This document shows, one piece after another, positions 11,722-22,200 of a DNA stretch of 64,000 bases (positions within the stretch are counted from its first letter, which is position 1; the number at the start of each line of letters is the position of its first letter). The DNA comes from Agarophyton chilense. Its lineage: Eukaryota > Rhodophyta > Florideophyceae > Gracilariales > Gracilariaceae. Position numbers and translations under genes: made by a program. The notes beneath the pieces were generated by a model, which did no database searches, was not told the DNA's origin, and saw only the letters and a list, made by a program, of their open reading frames with translations. The DNA is taken from assembly GCA_030374765.1 (NCBI GenBank), contig JARGXX010000071.1:1-64000 (forward strand), written 5' to 3'.

Positions 11722-13505
11722 CCTAAACCCCTAAACCCCTAAAACGCCCTAAACCCCTAAAACCCCTAAACCCCTAAACCCCTAAACCCCTAAACCCCTA
11801 AACCCCTAAACCCCTAAACCCTAAACCCCTAAACCCCTAAACCCCTAAAACCCCTAAACCCCCTAAACCCCTAAACCCCTAAACCCCTAAACCCCTAAAC
11901 CCCTAAACCCCTAAACCCCTAAACCCCTAAAACCCCTAAACCCTAAAACCCCTAAACCCCTAAAACCCCTAAAACCCCTAAACCCCTAACCCCTAAACCC
12001 CTAAACCCCTAAACCCCTAAACCCCTAAACCCCTAAACGCCCTAAACGCCCTAAACCCCTAAGCCCTAAACCCCTAAACCCCTAAAACCCCTAAAACCCC
12101 TAAAACCCCTAAACCCCTAAAGCCCTAAAACCCCTAAAACGCCCTAAAACCCCCTAAACCCCTAAAACCCCTAAACCCCTAAAACCCCTAAACCCCTAAA
12201 CCCCTAAAACCCCTAAGCCCTAAACCCCTAAACCCCTAAACCCCTAAACCCCTAAACCCCTAAAACCCCTAAACCCCTAAAACCCCTAAAACCCCTAAAA
12301 CCCCTAAACCCCTAAAACCCCTAAACCCCCTAAAACCCCTAAACCCCTAAAACCCCTAAACCCCTAAACCCCTAAACCCCTAAAACCCCTAAACCCCTAA
12401 ACCCCTAAAACCCCTAAAACCCCTAAACCCCTAAACCCCTAAAACCCCTAAAACCCCTAAACCCCTAAACCCCTACGCCCTAAACCCCTAAACCCCTAAA
12501 CCCCTAAGCCCTAAACCCCTAAACCCCTAAACCCCTAAAGCCCTAAACCCCTAAAACCCCTAAACCCCTAAACCCCTAAAACCCCCTAAAACCCCTAAAC
12601 CCCTAAAACCCCTAAAACCCCTAAACCCCTAAACCCCTAAAACCCCTAAACCCCTAAAACCCCTAAACCCCTAAACCCCTAAAACCCCTAAACCCCTAAA
12701 CCCCTAAAACCCCTAAACCCCTAAACCCCTAAGCCCTAAACCCCTAACCCCCTAAAGCCCTAAACCCCTAAAACCCCTAAAACCCCTAAACCCCTAAACC
12801 CCTAAACCCCTAAACCCCTAAAACCCCTAAACCCCCTAAAACCCCTAAACCCCTAAACCCCTAAACCCCTAAACCCCTAAACCCCTAAAACCCCTAAACG
12901 CCCTAAACCCCTAAACGCCCTAAACCCCTAAACCCCTAAACCCCTAAAACCCCTAAAACCCCTAAACCCCTAAAACCCCTAAAACCCCTAAAAACCCCTA
13001 AACCCCTAAACCCCTAAAACCCCTAAAACGCCCTAAACGCCCTAAACCCCTAAACCCCTAAACCCCTAAACCCCTAAAACCCCTAAACCCCTAAACCCCT
13101 AAACGCCCTAAAACCCCTAAACGCCCTAAACCCCCCTAAACCCCTAAAACCCCTAAACCCCTAAAACCCCTAAAGCCCTAAAACCCCTAAAACCCCTAAA
13201 CCCCTAAACCCCTAAAACCCCTAAACCCTAAAACCCCTAAACCCCTAAAACCCCTAAACCCCTAAAACCCCTAAAACCCCTAAACCCCTAAAACCCCTAA
13301 ACCCCTAAACCCCTAAACCCCTAAACCCCTAAACCCCTAAAACCCCTAAACCCCTAAACCCCTAAAACCCCTAAAACCCCTAAACCCCTAAACCCCTAAA
13401 CCCCTAAACCCCTAAAACCCCTAAAACCCCTAAAACCCCTAAACCCCTAAACCCCTAAACGCCCTAAACCCCTAAAGCCCTAAACCCCTAAACGCCCTAA
13501 ACCCG
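11722..13505 (+). repeat. Interstitial telomere-type repeat block 2
   Basis: About 1.8 kb of CCCCTAAA/CCCCTAAAA repeats with scattered GCCCTAAA variants, roughly 210 units. Orientation is the same as block 1. It ends at ACCCGCCAAAACACC, where unique sequence starts. It separates the satellite on its distal side from the transposon-rich proximal DNA. Confidence 0.96.
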
Positions 13506-14359
13506 CCAAAACACCAATATATTCAGGGGTTTAGAATTCAATACCTTTTCAGCTTACTAAAACACCATTATATTGAAGATTGTTTTCCTTACTGCAAATA
13601 TAAAACCCCGTAATGGTGCATCTTCCCCTAAACCCACCTCTTTTCTCAAGGGACTGCAAGTCATTCAAACATTTTTCGGCATGCTAAAACGCCAATCATC
13701 ACACGGTTTTTGTGTCCAACTCGGTCCCTCTTCAGCACTCTTACACATCATTCACATCCAACACACTCTCCTCAGCCCTACTTGTGCGTGTCCACAGTTC
13801 GGTGAATCACGAGCTAGTCATCTGCCGTCTACCGCACACACGGCAAAGACCTTTTCTCAGATTGTAAAACCCCTCCCAAACACACCCAAATCCGAAGCTT
13901 TTCGAAAATTAGACCAGATCATCTAGCGGCCACCATGTTCAACTGTACACTTTGGATTTCTCTAAGATCCTCCCTCACACGTCTTTCTACGTGTTTAGCC
14001 GCGTTACAGGCCCGTGCAACGTGTAGTCCAGTGCCCAGAGATGAGTTTGGTAAGGCAACTGTCACAAGTTCATACACACCCGTGGTGTCTCAGACACCCG
14101 TTTTGTCTCAGACACCCGTTTTGTCTCAGACACCCGTTTTGTCTCGGACAACCTCCATTTGTGGCACCTTCTATCGCGCTTTTCTAGTCTCGATCAGACT
14201 TGCATTTGCGGTGTACTGAGGCCTGCTATTCGGTAGATTTAATCAAAATACATGTCTGTCTGCTTGACCTGCGCCACAGCATAATTTTTACAATTTTTTG
14301 TCTGGCCGGCCCTGTTTTCAACTCAGACACAGATATCAAAAAATTCATTGATTTTTCAG
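13506..14359. other. Subtelomeric spacer without an identified gene
   Basis: Two plus-strand ORFs (13573-13926, 117 codons; 13935-14219, 94 codons) have no recognisable domain and look like chance ORFs. A motif close to GCTAAAACACCAAT recurs in variants at about 13504, 13554, 13684 and 14361. The tract AGGGGTTTAG at 13530-13539 is one telomere-type unit in the reverse orientation. No promoter or RNA gene is supported. Confidence 0.6.
14086..14149. repeat. 18-bp tandem repeat, 3.5 copies
   Basis: Three full copies and one partial copy of TGTCTCAGACACCCGTTT. Each contains the short dyad GTGTCTCAGACAC. Translated, it gives a repeated V-L-S-Q-T-P string, but the reading frame has no other sign of being a gene. 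Confidence 0.9.
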
Positions 14360-14745
14360 CATGCCAAACACCAATCTCTTCAGCGCTTCACAGCTAATAC
14401 AGGCCAGCTTTCCTTACTTTGTTTTTCTGTACTGCCCTTTGAACACCTTCGGGCAGTTCTTCCAGTGTAGATGCATACAGTCGACGCATCCAATACATTC
14501 CGGAAAGGCGCTCTTCGTGTATGCATCCACTACGTACGATAGTTCGCTCTCAGTCGGCTTCCGGTTCAAGTAGATAGGACCGAAGCGCTTATATATAGCC
14601 TGAAATGTCCACATAAAAGCCTGACGAAGCGACTCCTTGCTCATGCGAGTGTTGTCGTCCAGCTGTTTGAACGAGACACCAGTACGGAGACGCCGAAGAG
14701 CACTCAATATCTTCTGATGTGAAGTGTGTCCTGGATGCCCGATAC
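14360..14745 (-). pseudogene. PIF/Harbinger transposase relic, C-terminal part
   Basis: The minus-strand reading frame resembles the 'plant transposon protein' family of PIF/Harbinger (DDE-type) transposases. The catalytic-core string GCVDCMHLHWKNCPK is followed by KGQY, in the usual order for the family. After KGQYRKTK comes an in-frame TAG at about 14411-14413; the frame then continues with family-like GKLACISCEAL before similarity is lost. The last DDE acidic residue is not seen, so the protein would be incomplete. The N-terminal part lies at 26374-26764; the two halves are contiguous in frame if E1 and one copy of GATAC are removed. The gene had probably already decayed when E1 landed in it. 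Confidence 0.82.
14741..14745. repeat. Target-site duplication of E1, left copy (GATAC)
   Basis: GATAC directly precedes the left LTR (first bases TGTGA) and recurs at 26369-26373 directly after the right LTR. Five bases is the usual duplication for Ty3/gypsy integrases. Confidence 0.93.
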
Positions 14746-15308
14746 TGTGAGATAGCGCCAAAAGGCGTGTAAGTTTCCTAGAGGCGCGATCCGTGCGGAG
14801 TCCGTAAGCGGGGCGTGCGTGTCACACGAGGCCGGTCGGGGAACGGTGACGCGTGGAGACGAGCGCCAGCACCGGGCGGTCGTAGGGAGACTAGGCGGTT
14901 GGGAACGTCAGGCGCGATCGAGGTACGCGCGAAGAGTCCGAACGGCTTGTAAACTTGTAGATATCCCGTGCGGAGTAACGCTTCAGGTCTGCTTTAGAAA
15001 CGATACTTAGACTAGGACGGTGGTGCTTACCCTTTACTGTTTGGAGGGTGGCGGGGAGCGGAGGTGCATAAGTAGTGTGCGCCTCCGAGCTGCAACCCGC
15101 ATTACAGTCCGTGGTGGCGCCTGCACCCACGTGGCGGAAATTTCACGGGGTGGGGGACGCCAACTACCTACAACTATGCTACGTGTCAATCTACTGTACA
15201 TGTCCGTCCGGTGTGCCATCTTCGCACACGTGTGCGACCAGGCCACTTGCACTCAGTCCTGACCACGCCCTTCTTACCTGACAACCCGCTCGGATTCACT
15301 ATACTACA
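14746..15308 (-). repeat. E1 3' LTR (left copy)
   Basis: 563 bp, with terminal TG and CA. Six substitutions separate it from the right copy, for example A/G at 14760 versus 25820 and T/A within GGAAATTTCACG. In element orientation it starts TGTAGTATAG. On the + strand it lies directly upstream of the antisense gene and could supply that gene's promoter. Confidence 0.95.
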
Positions 15309-15320
15309 GACCTCCCTCCT
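15309..15320 (-). other. E1 polypurine tract
   Basis: In element orientation the sequence AGGAGGGAGGTC abuts the 3' LTR, where plus-strand DNA synthesis is primed in LTR retrotransposons. Assigned by position and composition. Confidence 0.7.
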
Positions 15321-15588
15321 AGATCGCGCGACGTCCTCGGAGCGCCAATACCCTAGGCGGTAGCTGGTTAAGCGCGCACCGAGCGGACACGGCGTTACGT
15401 TCGCGGACCGACACGAAACGCGCTAGAAGCGACCGGTCGCGTTATACGGGCCCGTTCGGAGATCCGCATTGGGCCACAGCTGCTCGGAAAGGCCTGTAAT
15501 AGCGCAGCCGTCCGGGAGTAGACGTTATATCGCAGCTGTTCGGTAGTGCCCGTTGAATCGATCCCGCCAGCGAGCGGTCGTCGGTGGT

Positions 15589-15596
15589 GTATTTAA
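15589..15596 (+). promoter_or_regulatory. Candidate TATA box for the E1 antisense gene
   Basis: TATTTAAG lies about 105 bp upstream of the antisense start codon at 15702. The start has a strong context (CAACCATGG: A at -3 and G at +4). No other element is evident between the LTR and the ORF. Inferred from position only. Confidence 0.35.
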
Positions 15597-15701
15597 GCAC
15601 GTCTTTGTCCCGCGCGGAGTGACGGGTAGATTCCAGAGAGGACCGTTGCGGCAGTTCCGAAGAGTACGGACTCAGAGGCCGCGTGTCCGTTTGGTTCAAC
15701 C

Positions 15702-16856
15702 ATGGAGGACAACAGCAGCGCTGTCAACCGTGACCGGGAGGAGAACGCAGGGCGTCAGACAACTTCAGCCCTGGCAGATATACCAATACCGCGACGGGTA
15801 GCGGTAACCGCGCCCGCTGCAGCGCCCGTAGAGCCTCCGTTCGGTGCCCAAAGCCGGGGCTACGCGGTTTGGGATGCCCGCCAGGCGGGGGTTCCACCGG
15901 TGTCGTCGGGAAACCCTCCCGTGCCTTCGTTTCTCCCGTTCGGTGCCTTACAGCCGCAGATAGCGGGGCGTGTTGGCGCGGGCGTACTGATGCCTCCGTT
16001 TGAATACGGAACACCCGGAGCGGGCTTGCCCGGTGTGTTTCGAAACCCGCTACCCGGCCAGGAGCACAACCACCACTGGCGACGACCGCAGGGCCGTAGG
16101 GGCGGGCCGACAGGGAAAGAGCCCCCGTTTTCGGTCGAGACGTTGATCTCGGGGGACGAATGCAGCGAATGCTTAGACGCGCGGCGGTTCGGCGCAATAC
16201 CGACGCAGCGAACGTTTTTCGAACGCACCAGCTGGAATCCGAAGCGGACGCGTCACGAGGCGTGGCGTGCGCAATGGAGGCATCTTCCGCGAATAACCGG
16301 TCGGAAGGGGAGCGAAACGGTAGGCAGCTGTGACATGCCGTTCCTCCGTTGCCCAGAGGAGTATGACTACCAGGGTCGTATGCGCGACCTCGTTACGCAG
16401 ATGCTGTCAGATGAGAGTATTCACGATCCGCGCGGTAATCCGTTGGGGCTTGTGATGTTTTCCCCTCCGTACGACGGGCTCTATTTCCTAAACGGACGCC
16501 GCTGGGGCGATCATGTCGCGACCGAAGCGCGGATCCGGTCGGGCTTGGGTGGTTTCATGTACGGGTGGCATAACGTGGAGTTCTTTGACGTTCCGGTGTC
16601 CGAGCGGGAAAACTTGTACGTGAGGATTCCGGAGAATTGGCCCGACGTGGATGTGCCCCGAGATCTGTCCATGATGACCCCGCCAGTTCTGGCCTACCAT
16701 TCCGACGATGTTCTTAGTGGGACGTCGATAGCCGAACGGATCATGCGCGTAGCATACGCAGAGTGGGCGGTATGCGCCCTCATGTCATTTCTTCAGCCCG
16801 TAACGGAGGGTGTGAGGGTCTTCACCAAAACGGAGGATCCGCGGCTGAACCTGTAG
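15702..16856 (+). CDS. E1 antisense ORF, first part (384 aa, unknown function)
   Basis: This ORF is antisense to gag-pol and lies between pol and the 3' LTR. I recognise no known domain. Residues 1-140 are rich in Pro, Gly and Ala with repeated P-F-G patterns and are probably disordered. Residues 145-384 look folded and contain a C-x2-C pair (CSEC, 154-157), several Trp, and the string EARIRSGLGGFMYG at about 275-288. Translation ends at a single TAG (16854-16856); the same frame then stays open to 18188. The two parts may be one protein made by readthrough or splicing, or one gene broken by a point mutation. Other plant and algal retrotransposons also carry antisense ORFs, usually of unknown role. 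Confidence 0.65.
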   Translation: MEDNSSAVNRDREENAGRQTTSALADIPIPRRVAVTAPAAAPVEPPFGAQSRGYAVWDARQAGVPPVSSGNPPVPSFLPFGALQPQIAGRVGAGVLMPPFEYGTPGAGLPGVFRNPLPGQEHNHHWRRPQGRRGGPTGKEPPFSVETLISGDECSECLDARRFGAIPTQRTFFERTSWNPKRTRHEAWRAQWRHLPRITGRKGSETVGSCDMPFLRCPEEYDYQGRMRDLVTQMLSDESIHDPRGNPLGLVMFSPPYDGLYFLNGRRWGDHVATEARIRSGLGGFMYGWHNVEFFDVPVSERENLYVRIPENWPDVDVPRDLSMMTPPVLAYHSDDVLSGTSIAERIMRVAYAEWAVCALMSFLQPVTEGVRVFTKTEDPRLNL

Positions 16857-16889
16857 AGAGGGGATCCTGGTCCACGCAAGCCCCCTGGG

Positions 16890-18188
16890 TTGGGAAGGTT
16901 ACTACCGTTACCGTACGGTTTAGTCTGCGTCATCATGCAGATGGGGCTGCGAAATGTGCTCCGCGGAACGCGGTATACGCCCGAAGAAGCGAGAAGGTGG
17001 CTCCTTTTATCCGTCATGACGGACTGGAGGTCGACTCCTGGTTTCTTGTGGTTCGAACCCCGGTCGGGCGGTTTTCCCACAATGCCCATCCTCCGCGTCG
17101 GTGACAATCCCATCGTTCATCGCCTGATTCCGGAGGCGGAGAGGCCTTCATGGGAGTTCGGAGACGTCACTGATTACTTTCCGCTCGGATTCATGGACCC
17201 CCATTCGCGAAGTGGGGACGGTGACGGGCCCATTGCCGATGCCGATCTACCCCTTCCGGCGAAAGAACCGTCGACGGTCCAGAGGGCCGTTAGCGAAACG
17301 GGCATGCAAACGGAAAGTCCCCCGAGAACGGTAGATGCCGGTGTGCAGGTATCCGCATCAGACGGCGGCGAGGAGCGTGACGCTTTGAGAACGCTGCAGG
17401 AAGTTTGCCGGGCGAATGACGAAGAGCCCCCCGAGTCGGTCGTCGAAGCTTTAGAAATGGCGGCTGAGGTATGGGTGCACCGCGCGGATGCGTTCACCAG
17501 CCTGTTGAGCGGGGAGATGGTCAGTACTGTCGACTTGATGTCATATGTCAGTGCTGTCTGCGCTGAGTTCCTCCAGCAGCGCATCAATGCCTTTGGAGAC
17601 ATGGTAACCCGACCGGGCGGCGCGACAGTGTCCCAGCTTATTGGGCGTCTGGACCGGTCGATGGGGCGTACGAACGACGCCGCCCATGAGTGGCTGCAGA
17701 GAGTCCGAGCGGCAATACAGTCCGGGTCATTCTCCGCGGCGCCTGGGGCTTCCGGCGTCCCGGCGGCTGAGATCGCGGCGGGCGCATTGATGCCGGACCG
17801 GGCAGGGGATGCTGAGGACTCACCGACAGTGAGGGCGGCGGCTCAGGCCGCTGCATCGCCGCGAGGAGAGGAAGAAACCGAAGGGCCCACTCCTGGCTGG
17901 GGTCCGACGGACGAGGCCTCCGTACCGACCGGGCCTCTTTCCTCTCTGAGTCGTACCGTTCGGAAGGTCGCGCATGGTACGGCGGTGAGTGCCCTCTTTC
18001 AGCCGTCCGGACGTCGTTTGGGCTCCCCGTCGCCGGTATCAGCTCCCAGAGTTGCTGCCAGGGGTGCTTTGAGAGGCCCGCGAGGAGGCCGCCGCTGTGG
18101 GCGTCGTCGCGTTAGGAACTTTGCGTCCCTTCCGGTGAGTTCCCGTATCTTGAAAGCGTCTTCTCCGTCCGGAAAGCGGGGAAAGTGA
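16890..18188 (+). CDS. E1 antisense ORF, second part (432 aa, unknown function)
   Basis: It is in the same frame as the 384-aa ORF upstream, 33 bases after that ORF's TAG. Residues 1-90 look folded and carry RYTPEEARRW followed by STPGFLWFEP. A Ser/Pro/acidic linker follows. A likely helical stretch at about 150-260 includes EALEMAAEVWVHRADAF and IGRLDRSMGRTNDAAHEWLQ. The C-terminal 110 residues are Ala/Pro/Ser-rich and end in an Arg/Gly-rich basic tail (GGRRCGRRRVR) that could bind nucleic acid. No known family is recognised. The first ATG is my choice of start; the frame is open upstream of it back to the TAG. Confidence 0.55.
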   Translation: MGRLLPLPYGLVCVIMQMGLRNVLRGTRYTPEEARRWLLLSVMTDWRSTPGFLWFEPRSGGFPTMPILRVGDNPIVHRLIPEAERPSWEFGDVTDYFPLGFMDPHSRSGDGDGPIADADLPLPAKEPSTVQRAVSETGMQTESPPRTVDAGVQVSASDGGEERDALRTLQEVCRANDEEPPESVVEALEMAAEVWVHRADAFTSLLSGEMVSTVDLMSYVSAVCAEFLQQRINAFGDMVTRPGGATVSQLIGRLDRSMGRTNDAAHEWLQRVRAAIQSGSFSAAPGASGVPAAEIAAGALMPDRAGDAEDSPTVRAAAQAAASPRGEEETEGPTPGWGPTDEASVPTGPLSSLSRTVRKVAHGTAVSALFQPSGRRLGSPSPVSAPRVAARGALRGPRGGRRCGRRRVRNFASLPVSSRILKASSPSGKRGK

Positions 18189-19246
18189 GTCAGTCCGCCT
18201 CGCGGTTGGACATGAGTAAAATGTCCTAGCATCCCCATCATGCTTCACGGCGCGGGCCACGGTGCAGCGACGCGTGCGAGATTGCGGTGCTTGCGCGCGC
18301 GTTGCCACACGCGTGCGCCAGGCGCGTGCCAGGCGCGTGCGCCACGCGCGTGCTTTACCGACCGGTGCGTTTGCAGACTTAGAGTGCACGTGCCGTTACA
18401 GCAATGCCCGGCTAGGTCGGTATCCGATTCGGTATACAGTAACGCGCGTAGTGCGCCTTTGCGTCTGCTCAAAAAATCACAAGTCTTTTGGCCGTGCGGA
18501 GATTCCAAATAGGGCATTTTCGGAGCCTGCGGTGGCTTCGTTTCCGAGATATCGGCCAAGACATTTTTCGGCGTTTTTGATACCATACGGGGCGGTAATT
18601 TCCGCGTCGGATCTTTTGATTATCCTTGCAGGTAACCGCTCTGTTTGGCGTGGGGCGCAGTGCGTATACGCTTGTTGCGGGTATGCACGCGGGCACCGCC
18701 GGCGCGGGCAGGCACCGAGTGCCGTGTTGTAATCGGTGTACGCGTGTTGCTTGGCTCCAGGCGGGCTGCGGTGCCGGAGTTACCGAGTATATCACGGTAG
18801 TGGCGTCGGGGGGTTGTTGGTCGATGTCCATGTCCGGTCGCAGGGGGGTACGGTGCCGACGGAGTCGCACACAATCGCCCCCTTCTTCCCTTTGCCGCAC
18901 GGTAGTTCAGCAAACGCTAGTGGTTACCGATCGGAGGTGATTCCCAATGTTCGGCCGGAGGCCGTGTCCAATTTTGGGATTCCCTCAGTGCTGACGGAGT
19001 CGCACGGAGTCACAACACACGCTGGTGAGTGCTGATCGGAGGTGAACACACGCTGGTGAGTGCCGATCGGAGGTGAATCCACGCTGGTGAGTGCCGATCG
19101 GAGGTGAGTCCACGCTGGTGAGTGCCGATCGGAGGTGAACTGCAATGTTCGGCCGGAGGCCATGTCCGATTTTGGAATGCCTCCTATCGTTCGGCTTGTA
19201 TCCCCCCCCCCCTTCTAGATGCGACGGCTCCGCCCGGCGTACAGTT
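18189..19246. other. E1 spacer between pol and the antisense gene
   Basis: About 1 kb of GC-rich DNA with no supported gene. At 18285-18360 it is dense in GCGCGTGC-type words. Around 18915-18985 and 19130-19180 two partly repeated blocks share CGATCGGAGGTGA and ATGTTCGGCCGGAGGCC, and they flank the 31-bp tandem repeats. The overlapping ORFs seen in both directions are shadows of the GC-rich composition. Confidence 0.6.
19017..19140. repeat. Four copies of a 31-bp tandem repeat in E1
   Basis: The core CGCTGGTGAGTGCCGATCGG recurs four times at exact 31-bp spacing, with one C/T change in the first copy. It lies just downstream of the pol stop and at the tail end of the convergent antisense gene, so it falls in the shared 3' region of both transcripts. 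Confidence 0.92.
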
Positions 19247-22200
19247 TCATGCCGTTCGGGATTTGCGCTTCCAATATCGGCTAATAAAGTGTTGCGGAAG
19301 ATTCTTGGGAGGTTCCCAAGAGTCTTCCGCAGCACTGCAACCGTACCAGCGTACGCGATAAACAAGACCGGGTGGAGGGTCGTCGGCCAGCCCATGGTCG
19401 AGGATTCGCTCGACAATGCCAATGCTGTCCGGTTGGGTAGAGTCAGAGTTAGCCGAACCGGGTTGTGAAAGCTCCGCTCGGTGATTATTTCCAGCAGGGG
19501 GCGAGGTAGTGTCCGTCACGGGTTCCTCTGCGAACAGACCGTCTGGATCAAAAGTTACCGTACGGGCGCGTTCTGTTGTAACCGGGACGGGTTGTATCCG
19601 AGCGGGGGCGCGAGTGACGCGGTCAATGCTGACGGTATCGTGTATCCCGTCAACATTGATCGTGACCGTGCTGTCCGTCGCGGAAATGACCTTGTAGGGC
19701 CCCGTGGTCTTTGGCAGAAGTTTCCGTGAGGTACGTTCCTGATCTTCGAGCACGCCACCGGTCGGAGTTGTCGTAGGACGGTCAAGGAATACCTCCTCGT
19801 CGGCCGCAAATGGGGGGGTTGCCCGTACGGATTTTTCGAAGTCCGCCTTGTAGCGCTGTTGTGCATTTGTGAGGAGGTTCCGAGCAGACTGGAGTGTAGC
19901 CGTGAGAAGCCTGAGTGTGTAGCGCTTCATCTGTCCCGGGATTGGCTGCGTCGGTGTTGCTGGGTCCGTGGCGGAGCCGGGTTCGTCCAGGACGACGTTC
20001 GGGGGTACGCGGGTCAGGGCCAAATCGAAAGGCGTGGTGCCCGTGCTTCGGTGTACCTGAAGGTTGTAACCGTACGTTAGCGGCTGTACGTACGCGTGCC
20101 AGTTAGACTGGTGATCCGCAACGTAGTGCCGTAGACGCTGGACGAGCGTCTTATTAAACCGTTCGGCTTGTCCGTTCGCCTGAGGGTGATACGCCGTCGT
20201 TGTGACGTGTTTCGTACCTAACGCCCTGCAAATCTCCTCGAAGAACTTCGAGACAAACTGAAGTCCGTTGTCGGTGAGCAAATAGTTCGGAATTCCGTAC
20301 GGGTAAGCCCAATTCTCTAAGAACGTCCGGGCCACCACCGGGGCGGTTGTGAACCGTAGCGGAACTGCTCTGCAGAGCTTTGTGAACCGGTCGGTGATGA
20401 CGAGGATGTACTCATGTCCAGTGACTGACTTCGGAAACGGACCGACGATGTCCATTGCCACGAACTCAAGTGGCCCCGCAGCGGGAAAGAGCTTAAGCCG
20501 CTTCTGTGAGCGGTTTTGTGTGCCGCGCATTGCGGCGCACGAGCGGCAATCCCGAGCGGTTTGATAAAAATCATTAGCCATCTGCGGCCAGTAGAAGTCC
20601 CTTCGGAGAGTGTTGCACATTCGAGTCCCGCCCGGGTGTCCTTCCAGGCGCGGATAATGCGAAAGATAGAGGACGCGCGGAACCAGCGAGCGGGGTACCA
20701 CCTTCTGTAGGGCTCCGTCCAGCGGGGAGCGACGGATGGGAACTCCGTAACGGTTGATGTCGAAGAGGGTAATCCCATTACCAACGTCCTTCCGCACGGA
20801 TTTGCAGTACTCGTCCTCCGCCTGCTCTCTGATGAGCTCTTCCAAAGTGACCGGTCGGACGTTCGTCTCCTCTTCGACGATGGCCATGACCTCGGGGCAG
20901 CCGATCGGGTTCTGTCCGTAATGCCAGTCAAGGACAGCGTCTGTCTTGACCTCACCGTCGACGGTGATGTCCGCAACGAGGTCGTCGTTCTCTTCCGCGC
21001 GGTCCGCAAGGAGTAGGCATGGGACCTCCTCGTCCAGGGGAGTGGTGTCTTCTCCGTCCGTCTGGATTCGCGACAGCGCGTCAGCGGCCTGGTGTTTTAT
21101 GCCCGGCCGGTGGACTATATCAAAGTCATACTCCATGAGACGGAGCCGCGAACGAGCCAGCCGTCCGGAAGCGTCCGCCAGGTTGAGTATCCACCTCAAT
21201 GCGTGGTGGTCCGTACGGAGGGTGAAGCGGGCGCCCTCGAGATACGGCCGGAGGTGCAGTATTGCCCACACGACAGCGAGGCATTCCCGTTCGGTTGTGG
21301 AATATGACCGCTCAGCCTTATTCAGCGAGCGGCTCCAGTATTCGATTGGGAGTAAATCACCGTCCGGTTGCTTCTGTAATAAGACGAAACCGACTTGCTT
21401 ATCGCAAGCGTCGGTATCCAGGACGTACGGAATATCTTGACGTGGGATAGCCAGAATGGGGGGACGTATTAACCGTTGGCGAAGTTCCTCGAAGGCCTCG
21501 TGCTCCGTATCGGTCAGGGTCTCGAAGTTGAACGGTTTGTTCTTTTCGAGCTTGCTGTTCAACGGGGCCCCAATTCGGGCAAAGCTTTTAACAAAACGTC
21601 GGAAGACGTTGCACAGTCCCAAGAACGAACGGAGTTCGGTTTGGTTAGTGGGGGATTTAGCCGCTCGGATAGCATCTCGGGTCCTTGTGGAGACCTGCAG
21701 CTTGCCCGGGCGGATAACGTGACCCAAATAGTCGACAGTACCGCTGAAGAATTGACACTTATCCAAACGGAGAGTGATACCGGCCGATCGGAGTGATGAA
21801 AGAATGGTCCGAACATGGGCGAAATGCTCTGAAGCCGTGTGGGAGTAGATTATAACGTCATCCAGATAGACCAACGCGTATTGCCACTTGACGCGGGACA
21901 GTATGATGTCCAAGGCCCGTTGAAATGTGGCGGGGGCGTTCTTCAAACCGAACGGCATTCGAACATACCTGTACAGTCCCATATGAGACGTGATCGTTGT
22001 TGTATCCCGGTCGGCTTCATCCACCTCGGTCTGCCAATAGCCGCTGTTTGCGTCCAGGGTGGAGAATATTTTTGCTTCTCCAAGAGAATCGATGCATTCG
22101 TCCATTCTTGGTAGTGGGTAAGTATCCCGAACGGTGACTGCGTTTAGTCGACGGTAGTCCACACAGAAGCGTAAACTTCCGTCTTTTTTTTGAGCGAACA

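Noticed and set aside
15724-16228. Minus-strand ORFs of 157 and 122 codons under the E1 antisense gene
   Set aside because: Shadows of GC-rich sequence; no domain, and the plus-strand frame has the better start and length.
20317-21009. 230-codon minus ORF inside E1 Pol
   Set aside because: Out-of-frame shadow of the pol ORF, rich in Arg/Ser/Thr as expected from frame-shifted GC-rich coding DNA.
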